Assembly: GCA_963754305.1 (NCBI GenBank)
Contig: CAVWFR010000004.1
Span: 62,001-126,000 of the forward strand
Origin: DATEDA01 sp963754305
Lineage (GTDB): Bacteria > Pseudomonadota > Gammaproteobacteria > Burkholderiales > SG8-39
Length of the DNA: 64,000 nt
Direction of reading: 5' to 3'
The first letter of the stretch is position 1. Each line of letters starts with the position of its first letter. Below the pieces are notes generated by a model. The model worked only from the letters and a program-made list of their open reading frames with translations. It was not told the origin of the DNA and did not search any database. Positions 42,041 through 50,998 of this stretch are shown here, piece after piece. Position numbers and translations under genes: made by a program.

Positions 42041-43516
42041 ATGAGTACGGACGAGCGGCAGATCGACCTCAGCCTCATCTCCCATACCAACGTGGGCAAG
42101 ACGACGCTCGCGCGCACGCTGCTCGCGCGCAACGTCGGTGAAGTCCGCGACGCGCCGCATATCACGGCCGTCGCCGAGCCGCATGCGTTGATCGAGACGC
42201 CGGAAGGCGACGTCCTGCGCCTGTGGGACACGCCCGGATTCGGCGACAGCGCGCGGCTCGCGAAACGGCTCGCACAGTCGAGCAATCCGATCGGTTGGTT
42301 CCTGAGCGAAGTCTGGGACCGCTGGCGCGACCGCCCGTTCTGGTCGAGCCAGCAGGCGGTCCGCAACGTTCGCGAGCACGCGGATGTCGTCCTGTACCTC
42401 GTGAGCGCAGCCGAAGACCCGGGCGATGCCGGCTATGTCGAGCCGGAGATGCGCATCCTCGAATGGATCGGCAAACCGGCGATCGTGCTGCTGAACCAGG
42501 CGGGCGAGCCGCGGCCGGCGGCGATCGAGCAGGCCGAGGAGGCACGCTGGCGCGCGCATCTCGCACGGCACGGGATCGTCCGCGACGTCCTGACGCTCGA
42601 CGCGTTCGCGCGCTGCTGGGTGCAGGAGATGGTGTGGCTCCGCGCCGTCGCCGTCGCGCTGCCCGAAGCGAAGGCCGCCGCGTCCGCGCGGCTCGCAGCG
42701 GCATGGCGCGTGCGCCGGATGGCGGAGTTCGAAGCCGCGATGGCCGCGCTCGCCGCGCAACTCGCGCGCGCGGCCTGCGACCGCGAGGAGCTCGACGAGC
42801 AGGGCGTCCGCGCCCAGCTCCGCGAGCTCGGGAGCGCGCTCGGCATTCCGAGCGCGGGCGCGGCGACGCCGAAGGAGCGCGCGATGACGCGGCTCGCCGA
42901 GCGGCTCGACGGCGACGTGCGGGCGACGGTCGACCGGTTGATCGAGATCCACCGACTCGAGGGTCGTGCCTCGGGCGAGGTGCTGCAGCGCCTGGCCGGC
43001 GATTTCGTGGTCGCCGCGCGCGTGAGCGAGGGCAAGGCCGCGATGCTCGGCGGGATCGTCTCGGGCGCGGTATCGGGCCTGGCGGCCGACCTCGCGTCCG
43101 GCGGGCTTACCTTCGGCGCGGGCCTGCTCACCGGCGGGCTGCTAGGCGCGCTCGGTGCGGCAAGCCTCGCGCGCGGCTACAACGTCGTGCGCGGGGCCGC
43201 GACGACCATGGTCCGGTGGAGCGACGAGTTCCTGGAGGGGTTCTTCGCCGCCGCGCTGCTGCGCTACCTCGCAGTGGCTCACTACGGCCGCGGGCGCGGT
43301 GAATGGGCCGCGAGCGAATACCCTGCGTTCTGGCGCGAGGAGGTCGCCGCGGTCGTGGCGCCGCGCCGCGATGCGCTCGCGGCGATCTGGTTGGAGCGCG
43401 CGGGCGTATGCGACACCGCGCAGCTCGCGGCGGCGCTGCAGACCGAGCTGACCGGCGCGGCGCTCGAGCTGCTCGAGCGCCTCTATCCCGGTGCGCTCGA
43501 CTCAGCCCGGCAGTAG
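42041..43516 (+). CDS. DUF3482 GTPase-like protein
   Basis: A 491-residue protein. The P-loop is SHTNVGKT (residues 14–21), lacking the usual first Gly; G3 is DTPG (63–66). The G4 position reads NQAG (152–155) rather than NKxD, so guanine specificity may be relaxed. A Gly/Ala-rich hydrophobic stretch (GGIVSGAVSGLAADLASGG and GLLTGGLLGALGAASLARG) may insert in the membrane. It follows DUF2868; function of the pair unknown. Its 3' end overlaps the histidine kinase gene by 15 bases. Confidence 0.82.
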   Translation: MSTDERQIDLSLISHTNVGKTTLARTLLARNVGEVRDAPHITAVAEPHALIETPEGDVLRLWDTPGFGDSARLAKRLAQSSNPIGWFLSEVWDRWRDRPFWSSQQAVRNVREHADVVLYLVSAAEDPGDAGYVEPEMRILEWIGKPAIVLLNQAGEPRPAAIEQAEEARWRAHLARHGIVRDVLTLDAFARCWVQEMVWLRAVAVALPEAKAAASARLAAAWRVRRMAEFEAAMAALAAQLARAACDREELDEQGVRAQLRELGSALGIPSAGAATPKERAMTRLAERLDGDVRATVDRLIEIHRLEGRASGEVLQRLAGDFVVAARVSEGKAAMLGGIVSGAVSGLAADLASGGLTFGAGLLTGGLLGALGAASLARGYNVVRGAATTMVRWSDEFLEGFFAAALLRYLAVAHYGRGRGEWAASEYPAFWREEVAAVVAPRRDALAAIWLERAGVCDTAQLAAALQTELTGAALELLERLYPGALDSARQ

Positions 43517-44755
43517 TACCTCGAAACAGCTGCCTCCACCCGCGCGCGGGAGGCATCGCGCCACGCCGCCGTGCTTGCGGGCGATCTGGCGGACCAGCGC
43601 AAGGCCGAGACCCACACCGCCTTCGCGCTCGCGCGCGCCGGCCGGGCGGTAGAACGGCTCGAAGATCCGCTCGCGCTCGGCCTCGGGCACGCCGGGGCCG
43701 CGATCGCACACGCGGACCAGTGCCTCACCGTTCGAATTCGTCACCCCCACGTCGATCGGCGTCCCGCCCCCGTAGCGTCGGGCGTTCTCGAGCAGGTTGC
43801 GGATCAGCCGGCGCAGCAGCCGCGGGTCGCCGCGGATCGAGACCGGTTTTCCGTCGAGCGCAGCGTCGAATCGCGCGCATTCCTCGGCGGCGAGCGCGAG
43901 GAGATCGACGTCTTCGCGCACTTCAAGCGCCGCCACCGCGTCGAGCCGGCTCGCGACCAGGATCTCGTCCACCAGCGTGTCCAGCTCGGCGATGTCGCGC
44001 TCCAGCTCGCGCTTGAGGCCGGGCTTCGCGCCGGCTTCGAGCATTTCGATCGCCATGCGAATACGCGCGAGCGGCGAGCGCAGCTCGTGCGAAGCGTTCG
44101 CGAGCAGGCTCTTGTGCGCACCGACCAGCCCTTCGATCCGCTCGGCCGAGCGGTTGAAGCTCGTGGCGAGGGCGGCGATCTCGTCGCGGCCCTCGATCTT
44201 CACGCGCGTCGCCAGATCGCCGGCGCCGAGAGCTTCGACGCTCGTCTGCAGGCGTTCGAGGCGGCGCGTCGTTCGGCGCACGACCGGGTAGGCGCCGACT
44301 GCCACCGCAATGGCGAGCAACCCGAAGGTGAGGACGATGCCGAGTGGCGCGGGCCCCGCGTGCGGGCGCCGCGGCGGACGCGCCGCCAGCCACCGGCCGT
44401 CCGGCAGCTCGAGCGTCCAGATGCGGCCGCGATGCCATGGCATGCCCGGCCGGTGGCGGCCTTCGCGCGGCGACAGCAGGTCGGGACCAACCTGCGCGAT
44501 CCGCGTGCCGTCGGGTGCAAACAGCGCCGCGTTGACCTGGCCGCCCGCCGAGAGCTTCTCGAGCGCCGCTTGCTGCGCCTCGCGCGGGGCATCCGCCGGC
44601 GGCAGCGCGCCTTGAGCGATCTCGGATGCGAGCGCGTAAGCCTGCGGCGGCGGCGACACTTGGACCAGCACGCGCCACAGCCAGCCCGCGGCGATCGCGA
44701 AGACGACGAGGCTCGCGACGACGGTGAGATAGAGCTGGAGATAGAGCCGCCTCAA
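43502..44755 (-). CDS. sensor histidine kinase, CpxA/RstB-like
   Basis: A 417-residue inner membrane kinase. TM1 is residues 10–30 and TM2 about 138–158, with a ~105-residue periplasmic sensor between. HAMP follows (RLERLQTSVEALGAGDLATR), then HisKA with the phospho-acceptor His223 in NASHELRSPLARI and HATPase with RNLLENARRYG and DRGPGVPEAERERIFEPFYR. Its start overlaps the regulator stop (ATGA). Together with the regulator and a Spy/CpxP-like protein it looks like an envelope-stress system. Confidence 0.9.
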   Translation of the reverse strand: MRRLYLQLYLTVVASLVVFAIAAGWLWRVLVQVSPPPQAYALASEIAQGALPPADAPREAQQAALEKLSAGGQVNAALFAPDGTRIAQVGPDLLSPREGRHRPGMPWHRGRIWTLELPDGRWLAARPPRRPHAGPAPLGIVLTFGLLAIAVAVGAYPVVRRTTRRLERLQTSVEALGAGDLATRVKIEGRDEIAALATSFNRSAERIEGLVGAHKSLLANASHELRSPLARIRMAIEMLEAGAKPGLKRELERDIAELDTLVDEILVASRLDAVAALEVREDVDLLALAAEECARFDAALDGKPVSIRGDPRLLRRLIRNLLENARRYGGGTPIDVGVTNSNGEALVRVCDRGPGVPEAERERIFEPFYRPAGAREREGGVGLGLALVRQIARKHGGVARCLPRAGGGSCFEVLLPG

Positions 44756-45450
44756 GCGTCCCCGTCCTGGCTGCGCGCGAAAACGTAACCCGCGCCGCGC
44801 ACGGTGATGATCCGCCGCGGCTTCTTCGGATCGTCCTCGATCGCCGATCGGATGCGCGAGACGTGCACGTCGATCGACCGGTCGAATGCCTCGAGCGACT
44901 CGCCGCGCACGAGATCCATCAGGTGCTCGCGCGACAGCACTCTTCCCGAATGCTCGGCGAGCGCCACCAGGAGCTCGAACTGGTAGCTGGTGAGCGGCCG
45001 CTCCTCGCCGTCGATGCGCGCCGTGCGCGCGCCGCGGTCGATTTCCAGACGGCCGAAGCGGAGCACCGCGGCCGGGCCGCCTGCGCGCTTGCGCCGCCGC
45101 AGGATCGCACGCAGGCGGGCGAGGAGCTCGCGCGGGTTGAAGGGCTTCGGCAGGTAATCGTCGGCTCCGAGCTCGAGACCGACCACGCGGTCGGTCGCTT
45201 CGCCGCGCGCGGTCAGCATCAGGATCGGGATGTCGGAGGCGGCGCGCACGCGCCGCAGCACCTCGAACCCGTCCAGGTCGGGCAGCATGACGTCGAGGAC
45301 GAGCGCGTCGAACGGTGCGCGCTTCAATGCGGCGAGCCCCTCGGCCGCGGTGTCGTGCACGGCGGCGCGGAAGCCCGATTCGCCGAGATAGTCGCTCACC
45401 ATCGCGGCGAGCCGCGCGTCGTCCTCGATGATGAGGATGCGGTCCGTCAC
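44752..45450 (-). CDS. OmpR/CpxR family response regulator
   Basis: A 232-residue regulator. The receiver domain has Asp53 in LVLDVMLPDLDGF, the acidic pair IEDDARL and Lys102 in LPKPF. The C-terminal winged helix has ERPLTSYQFELLVALAEHSG and SIDVHVSRIRSAIEDDPKKP. A GTG at 45450 gives VTDRILIIEDD at the N-terminus. It overlaps the kinase gene and follows the Spy-like gene. Confidence 0.93.
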   Translation of the reverse strand: MTDRILIIEDDARLAAMVSDYLGESGFRAAVHDTAAEGLAALKRAPFDALVLDVMLPDLDGFEVLRRVRAASDIPILMLTARGEATDRVVGLELGADDYLPKPFNPRELLARLRAILRRRKRAGGPAAVLRFGRLEIDRGARTARIDGEERPLTSYQFELLVALAEHSGRVLSREHLMDLVRGESLEAFDRSIDVHVSRIRSAIEDDPKKPRRIITVRGAGYVFARSQDGDA

Positions 45451-45550
45451 CGTCAGGCGGTCCGCGACGACCAGAGGTGCGTCGCGACCGACATCGTCAA
45501 GAAGCACGTGTCCATGGCTCGTCCCGGAAGTTCAGTCCCGCGAGTTCGGA

Positions 45551-45605
45551 GCCCCGATTATGCGGGGCCGAACGAAAGGGGCCGCGGCCATGCGGCCGCG
45601 GCCCC
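45551..45605 (-). promoter_or_regulatory. strong double hairpin between spy-like gene and regulator
   Basis: A perfect 12-base inverted repeat GGGGCCGCGGCC/GGCCGCGGCCCC (45578–45589 with 45594–45605) with a four-base loop, and next to it GCCCCG/CGGGGC (45551–45556 with 45563–45568). No T-tract follows, so it may act as a transcript-processing or attenuation element that sets the ratio of Spy-like protein to regulator. Confidence 0.6.
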
Positions 45606-45621
45606 GGCAGTAACTCGCTCG

Positions 45622-46173
45622 TCAGCCCCGGCGCGGGCCGTGCCGGCGCTCCATCCGCTCGGCGAGCTTCGCGCGCTGGTCGGGCGTGAGGACTTCGGCC
45701 GCGTCGGCAAGCGACTGCGTGATGCGCCGCGAGAAGGTCTCCGCGAGCTGCAACTCCTCGGCGCGGATCGACTCCAGCGCGGCGCGATCGATCTGCGGCT
45801 TGGACAGGATCTCGACGACTTGCTTCCGCGCCGCGCGGTGCTTCTCGCGCAGCGGCGCCAGCTCGCGCATCGTCGTGGTCATGATCTCGGCGACCTGCTT
45901 CTGCTGTGCGTCGGTCGCGTCGACGTCGGCGAGCCACCACTTCACCATCGCCTCGGCGCGGCGCTGCATCGCCTGCGGGTCCATCTCGCCGTGCCAGCCG
46001 CGGCCGCCGCCCCAGCCGCCGTGCCAGCCGCCCGGGCCGCCGTGGGCGAGCGCCGTCGCGCCGATACCGGCGGCCAGGCCGCCGACCAGGGTTGCCAGCA
46101 CGAGGCGGCGACGCCAGGGCCGGCGCGGCTGGTCGGAGGAGTGGGTCGTCTTGGGGGTGAGCTGATCGTTCAC
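45622..46173 (-). CDS. Spy/CpxP family periplasmic protein
   Basis: A 183-residue protein with an unusually long N-terminal part before a signal helix (RRLVLATLVGGLAAGIGATALA), then a Gly/His/Trp-rich stretch and a helical domain with LTPDQRAKLAERMERRHG, the LTxxQ-type motif of CpxP/Spy. These proteins are small chaperones or stress sensors in the periplasm. Starts with GTG at 46173. First gene of an operon with the regulator and kinase. Confidence 0.82.
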   Translation of the reverse strand: MNDQLTPKTTHSSDQPRRPWRRRLVLATLVGGLAAGIGATALAHGGPGGWHGGWGGGRGWHGEMDPQAMQRRAEAMVKWWLADVDATDAQQKQVAEIMTTTMRELAPLREKHRAARKQVVEILSKPQIDRAALESIRAEELQLAETFSRRITQSLADAAEVLTPDQRAKLAERMERRHGPRRG

Positions 46174-46245
46174 GTTTTCGTCCTTTCGGGTGGATTGCGG
46201 TGAGCGAACTCTAGGCGCCGCCGGTTTCGACGGCTTCTCCGGGAC

Positions 46246-46260
46246 GTAAAGTTATGTGAA
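46246..46260 (+). promoter_or_regulatory. CpxR-like box in the divergent region
   Basis: GTAAA-N5-GTGAA, one mismatch from the E. coli CpxR consensus GTAAA-N5-GTAAA. It lies between the Spy-like gene (about 75 bases from its start) and the divergent Cys-rich gene. Confidence 0.5.
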
Positions 46261-46340
46261 GACGAGGCGTTCGCCGCACATCGCGCGAAAACAGTGACGG
46301 ATGTTCGGGTGAATAATCCAGACCTGCCAGGAGCACGACC

Positions 46341-46577
46341 GTGAGCGCATTGACTCCCCTCTGGAAAGCCAAGGTGCCGATCCTCCTGGGTGCGGCCATG
46401 GTGCTGCTCGTGGTCGCGACGCTGCGGGTGAACGAGCAGCGGGAATGTCGTCAGGTGTGCGTGAAGCACCGGTTCGCCGACGGGGTCTATGCGTGCGAGG
46501 GGTTCGCGGAAGGCCGCTGTCAGTGCGTGACCGGGGACGGCAAGCTCGTGCCGGCGCCGCAGCCCGAGCGGCGCTGA
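46341..46577 (+). CDS. small membrane-anchored Cys-rich protein
   Basis: A 78-residue protein with GTG start, one N-terminal helix (VPILLGAAMVLLVVATLRV) and a short periplasmic tail with five Cys (RECRQVC, ACEGF, RCQC). Not recognised. Its position facing the stress operon and sharing a possible CpxR-like box hints at coregulation. The paired Cys suggest disulfides or metal binding. Confidence 0.55.
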   Translation: MSALTPLWKAKVPILLGAAMVLLVVATLRVNEQRECRQVCVKHRFADGVYACEGFAEGRCQCVTGDGKLVPAPQPERR

Positions 46578-46596
46578 GCCTCGAGCCCGGACGCCC

Positions 46597-47563
46597 GTGC
46601 AGACGCTCCTCTCCGTCGAGGACCTGCGCGTCGACATCCCCACGCCGAGCGGGCGGCTGCATGCGGTCCGCGGCGTCGATCTCGCGCTTTGCGACGGCGA
46701 GACGCTGTGTCTCGTCGGCGAGTCCGGTTGCGGGAAGACCCTCACTGCGCTCGCGCTAATGGGGCTCCTGCCCGCGAGCGCGTCCGTGAGCGCGCGCCGG
46801 ATGACCTTCGCCGGCGAGGATCTCCTCGTCATGAGCGAGCGACGGCGCTCCGATCTTCGCGGCAACAGAGTCGCGATGATCTTCCAGGAGCCCATGACCT
46901 CGCTCAACCCGGCGTACACCATCGGCGATCAGCTCGAGGAGGTGCTGCTCAGGCACCGCACAGTCGAGCGCGCGGCAGCGCGTGACCGCGCTGTCGCGCT
47001 GCTCGAAAAAGTGGGCATCACGGCCGCCGCGGGCCGACTCGGCCAGTACCCGCATCAGCTCTCGGGGGGCCTGCGCCAGCGCGTGATGATCGCGATGGCG
47101 CTGATGTGCGAGCCGGCGCTGATCGTCGCCGACGAGCCGACCACCGCGCTCGACGTCACGATCCAGGCGCAGATCCTGCACCTGCTGAAGGCGCTGCAGC
47201 GCGAGTTCCGGATGGCGCTCATCCTGATCACGCACGATCTCGGCATCGTCGCGCGCGTCGCCGATCGCGTCGCGGTGATGTACGCGGGCGAGATCGTCGA
47301 GAGCGCGCCGGTGGCGGCGCTGTTCGCCGCGCCGCTGCACCCGTACACGCGCGGGCTGCTCGCCTGCATCCCGGTTCCCGGCCGCACGCGGCCGGGCGAA
47401 CCGCTCGGGGTGATCCCAGGGCCAAGTGCCGGCGCCGATCGGCGAGCTGCACGGCTGCCAGTTCCGCAATCGCTGCGCGCACGTGCGTCCCGGGTGCGAG
47501 TCGGACCAGCCGCTCGCCGAGGCGCGGCCCGGGCACGCGAAGCGCTGCCTCCTCCCTGCATGA
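46597..47563 (+). pseudogene. dppD: oligopeptide/dipeptide ABC transporter ATPase DppD, frameshifted near the C-terminus
   Basis: The ATPase core is intact: GESGCGKTLTALALMGLL, HQLSGGLRQRVMIAMAL, LIVADEPTTALDVTIQ, and the switch His in LILITHDLGIVAR. After GVIPG the frame shifts at about 47418–47421, where one extra G gives AGGG. In the corrected frame the normal oligopeptide-ATPase end QVPAPIGELHGCQFRNRC, with its Cys cluster, and a TGA at 47561 overlapping the dppF ATG appear. Uncorrected, the frame runs straight into dppF and looks like a 638-residue fusion. Confidence 0.82.
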
Positions 47564-48513
47564 CCGGCCCGCTGATCGAGCTGACCGAAGTGCGGCGCGA
47601 CTTCGCCGTCGGCGGCGGGCTGTTCCGCGCGCAGCGGGTGCTCCACGCGGTGAACGGCGTCTCGCTCGCGGTGGCGCGCGGCGAGGTGCTCGGTCTCGTC
47701 GGCGAGTCGGGCTGCGGGAAGTCCACGCTCGCGCGCATGCTGCTCGGACTTCTCGCGCCGAGCGCGGGCGAGATCCGCTTCGACGGCCGGCCGCTCGCGG
47801 CCCACGATCGACGCGCGCTCGCGCGGCGCGTCCAGCCGGTGTTCCAGGATCCGTACGCTTCGCTCAACCCGCGCAAACACGTCGCGTCGATCATCGGGCT
47901 GCCGCTGGCGGTGCACGCCATCGGCAAGCCCGACGAGCGCACGCGGCGGGTCGAAGAGATGATGGAGCGCGTCGGCCTCGCGCGCCGGCTCGCGCAGAAC
48001 TACCCCAACCAGCTCTCCGGCGGGCAGCGCCAGCGGGTCGCGATCGCGCGCGCCCTCGTGACCCGGCCGGAGGTGGTCGTCTGCGACGAGCCGACCTCGG
48101 CGCTCGACGTCTCGGTGCAGTCGCAGATCCTCAACCTGCTTGCCGAGCTGCGCCGCGACCTCGGTCTCACCTACGTCTTCATCAGCCATAACCTCGCGGT
48201 GGTCGAGCACATCGCCACGCGGGTCGCCGTGATGTATCTCGGGCGCATCGTCGAGGAGGCGGACACGGCGCGGCTCTTCCGCGACCCGCGGCATCCTTAC
48301 ACGCGGGCGCTCCTCGACTCAGTGCTCACGCCCGAACCCGGCCGGGGTGTACCGGACACGCACCTCGGCGCGGCCTATCCGAACCCGCTCGAGCCGCCCG
48401 CGGGCTGCGCGTTCCACCCGCGCTGTCCGTCGGTCATGGCGCGGTGCCGCACCGATCCGCCGGCGCCGACCGGCGACCGGGGGAGCCGGGTCGAGTGCCA
48501 CTTGTATGTATGA
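47560..48513 (+). CDS. dppF: oligopeptide/dipeptide ABC transporter ATPase DppF
   Basis: A 317-residue ATPase: GESGCGKSTLARMLLGLL, QLSGGQRQRVAIARALV, VVCDEPTSALDVSVQ, ISHNLAVVEH, and the C-terminal oligopeptide domain with CAFHPRCPSVMARC. Start ATG overlaps the corrected dppD stop (ATGA). Pairs with DppD to power uptake of peptides or nickel through DppBC. Confidence 0.88.
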   Translation: MTGPLIELTEVRRDFAVGGGLFRAQRVLHAVNGVSLAVARGEVLGLVGESGCGKSTLARMLLGLLAPSAGEIRFDGRPLAAHDRRALARRVQPVFQDPYASLNPRKHVASIIGLPLAVHAIGKPDERTRRVEEMMERVGLARRLAQNYPNQLSGGQRQRVAIARALVTRPEVVVCDEPTSALDVSVQSQILNLLAELRRDLGLTYVFISHNLAVVEHIATRVAVMYLGRIVEEADTARLFRDPRHPYTRALLDSVLTPEPGRGVPDTHLGAAYPNPLEPPAGCAFHPRCPSVMARCRTDPPAPTGDRGSRVECHLYV

Positions 48514-48549
48514 TCGAAACGCGGGGACTCGATGAGGAGAGGAGACCAC

Positions 48550-50076
48550 ATGAGCAAGCGAATTCTGGCCGCCGCGCTCGGCGCGGCACTCTGCGTCGCA
48601 GGACCGGCGGACGCCGGCAAGCGCGACGACACGCTGCGCATTGCCGCCAACCAGGTGCCCGAGAGCCTGGACTCGTACATGAACAACGTCCGGATCGGCG
48701 TGATCATCACCCACCACATCTGGGACCACCTCATCTACCGCGACCCCAGGACGAACGAGTACAAGCCGTCGCTTGCGACCGGCTGGAAGTGGGTGGACGA
48801 CAAGACGCTCGAGCTCGAGCTGCGCCGGGGCGTGCGGTTCCACGACGGCGAGGCGTTCGACGCCGACGACGTGGTCTACACCCTCAACTTCGTGGCGAAC
48901 CCGGCGAACAAGGTGGTCACGCAGCAGAACGTCAACTGGATCGAGAAGGCGGAGAAGCTCGAGCCGTTCAAGGTCCGCGTCCGGCTCCGGCAACCGTTCC
49001 CGGCCGCGCTCGAGTACCTCGCCGGGCCGGTGGTGATCTACCCGAACGAGTACTACGCGAAGGTCGGCCCGAAGGGCATGAGCGAGAAGCCGGTCGGGTC
49101 GGGGCCGTACAAGGTCGTCGAGCATCAGCCCGGCCGGCTGGTGCGTTTCGAGCGGAACGCCGACTACTTCAAGGACAGCCCCCGCCCGCAGCCGACGATC
49201 GGGAAGCTCGAGCTCCGGCTGATCCCGGACCAGAACACCCAGGCCGCCGAGCTGATGGGCAAGGGCCTCGACTGGATCTTCAACGTCCCGCCCGACCAGG
49301 CGCAGCAGCTGAAGGGCGTGCGCGACTTGACCGTGGTCGCCGGCGAGACGATGCGCGTCGTGTGGCTCACGCTCGCGACGCACGACAAGTCGCCGACCCC
49401 GGTGCTCAAGGACATCCGCGTGCGCAAGGCGCTCAACCACGCCATCGACCGCCAGGCGATGCTGAAGACCGTGGTCGGGGAGGGCGCGCGCGTGCTCCAC
49501 ACGCTCTGCTTCCCGAGCCAGTTCGGCTGCAGCGACGACGGCGCGCCGCGCTACCCCTATGACCCGGCGAAGGCGAAGGCGCTGCTCGCCGAAGCGGGCT
49601 ATGCCAACGGCTTCGAGATCGACTTCTACGCCTACCGCGAGCGGCACCAGACCGAGGCGATGATCGGCTACTTCCGCGCGATCGGCGTCAGGACGAACCT
49701 GCGCTACATGCAGTACGCGGCGATGCGCGACGCGCTGCGCGAGGGGAAGGCCGGTCTCGCCCACCAGACCTGGGGCTCGTTCTCGGTGAACGACGTCTCC
49801 GCGTCGACGCCGGTCTTCTTCAAGTTCCTGCTCGACGACGTGACGCGCGACCAGCGGGTGCGCGATCTCCTCGACGCCGGCGACTTCTCGGTGAAGCCCG
49901 ACGTCCGCCGCGTCGCGTACAAGAACGCCCTTGCCCTGATCGCCGAGCAGGCGTACATCGTGCCGCTGTACTCATTGCCGGTGTACTACGCGCACACGAA
50001 GGACCTCGACTTCCGCCCGTACCCCGACGAGCTGCCGCGCTTCTGGGAGGCGCGCTGGAAGCAGCGTAGCGACTGA
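48550..50076 (+). CDS. peptide/nickel ABC transporter substrate-binding protein (SBP family 5)
   Basis: A 508-residue periplasmic binding protein. A signal peptide (RILAAALGAALCVAGPADA) is followed by the family 5 pattern: PSLATGWKWVDDKTLELELR, RFHDGEAFDADDVVYTLNF, GSGPYKVVEHQPG and KALNHAIDRQAML. The frame is intact, unlike its neighbours. The ATG at 48550 has a purine-rich GAGGAGAGGAG upstream. The last base overlaps dppB. Ligand not predictable. Confidence 0.88.
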   Translation: MSKRILAAALGAALCVAGPADAGKRDDTLRIAANQVPESLDSYMNNVRIGVIITHHIWDHLIYRDPRTNEYKPSLATGWKWVDDKTLELELRRGVRFHDGEAFDADDVVYTLNFVANPANKVVTQQNVNWIEKAEKLEPFKVRVRLRQPFPAALEYLAGPVVIYPNEYYAKVGPKGMSEKPVGSGPYKVVEHQPGRLVRFERNADYFKDSPRPQPTIGKLELRLIPDQNTQAAELMGKGLDWIFNVPPDQAQQLKGVRDLTVVAGETMRVVWLTLATHDKSPTPVLKDIRVRKALNHAIDRQAMLKTVVGEGARVLHTLCFPSQFGCSDDGAPRYPYDPAKAKALLAEAGYANGFEIDFYAYRERHQTEAMIGYFRAIGVRTNLRYMQYAAMRDALREGKAGLAHQTWGSFSVNDVSASTPVFFKFLLDDVTRDQRVRDLLDAGDFSVKPDVRRVAYKNALALIAEQAYIVPLYSLPVYYAHTKDLDFRPYPDELPRFWEARWKQRSD

Positions 50077-50995
50077 TGCTCGCCTACACCGCAAAGCGCG
50101 CGCTGCTCGCGGCGCTCGTCGCGCTGACGGTCTCGGCGGCCTGCTTCATGCTCGTTCACCTGTCGACCGACGTCGCCGTAGCGATGGCGGGCGAGGGCGC
50201 GCGCAGCGAGGACATCGAGTTCATCCGCAAGCAGTACGGCTTCGACCGTCCGCTCGCCGTCCAGTACGCCGACTGGCTCGGCGCGCGCGGCGCGCGGCGA
50301 CTTCGGCGAGTCGCTCTACTTCCGCACCCCGGTCGCCGGGATCGTGTCGGAGCGGCTGCCGACCACGCTCCTGCTCGGCGCGCTTGCGATCGCAATCGCG
50401 CTCGCGCTCTCGATCCCGCTCGGGGTGCTGGCGGCGATGCGCCCGAACACCTGGGTCGACCGGCTGACCCTCGCAGTCGCGGTCGATCGGGCAGGCGATG
50501 CCCTCGTTCTGGTTCGCGCTCGTCCTGATCCTCGTCTTCGGCCTGCATCTCGGCTGGCTGCCGATTTCCGGCAGCGAGACGCTGGCGCATTTCGTCCTGC
50601 CGGCGATCGCGCTCGCCTACTACGCCGCGCCGGCGATCATGCGGCTCACGCGCTCCGGGATGCTCGAGGTGCTCGCCTCCGACTACATCCGCACCGCGCG
50701 CGCGAAGGGCCTGCGGCTCCCGGCGGTGCTCTTCAAACACGCGCTGCGGAACGCGATCATCCCGGTCGTGGCGCTCGCCGCGGTGCAGCTCGGCTTCATG
50801 CTCGGCGGCTCGGTGGTGATCGAGACCGTATTCGCGCTGAACGGCGTGGGCTACCTCGCGTGGGAGGCGATCCTGCACAACGACTTCCCGGTGGTGCAGG
50901 CGATCGTGCTGCTGGTCGCGCTCTTCTACATCGTGCTCACCTTCCTCGCGGACCTCGCCAACGGCTGGCTCGATCCGCGGATCCGCATCGGTTAG
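50076..50995 (+). pseudogene. dppB: peptide ABC transporter permease DppB, two frameshifts
   Basis: Three frame segments make one family protein of about 305 residues: MLAYTAKRALLAALVALTV…YADWLG, then SERLPTTLLLGALAIAIALA…LTLAVAV, then MPSFWFALVLILVFGLHLGW…WLDPRIRIG. The EAA-loop region DYIRTARAKGLRLPAVLFKH is present. Frameshifts lie at about 50283–50300 (GCGCGC-rich) and 50482–50486, each explained by one extra base. Confidence 0.8.
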
Positions 50996-50998
50996 CGC

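Noticed and set aside
46597..48513. Genuine fused double ABC ATPase
   Set aside because: The linker has no protein-like character and a one-base correction restores two standard genes with an ATGA overlap.
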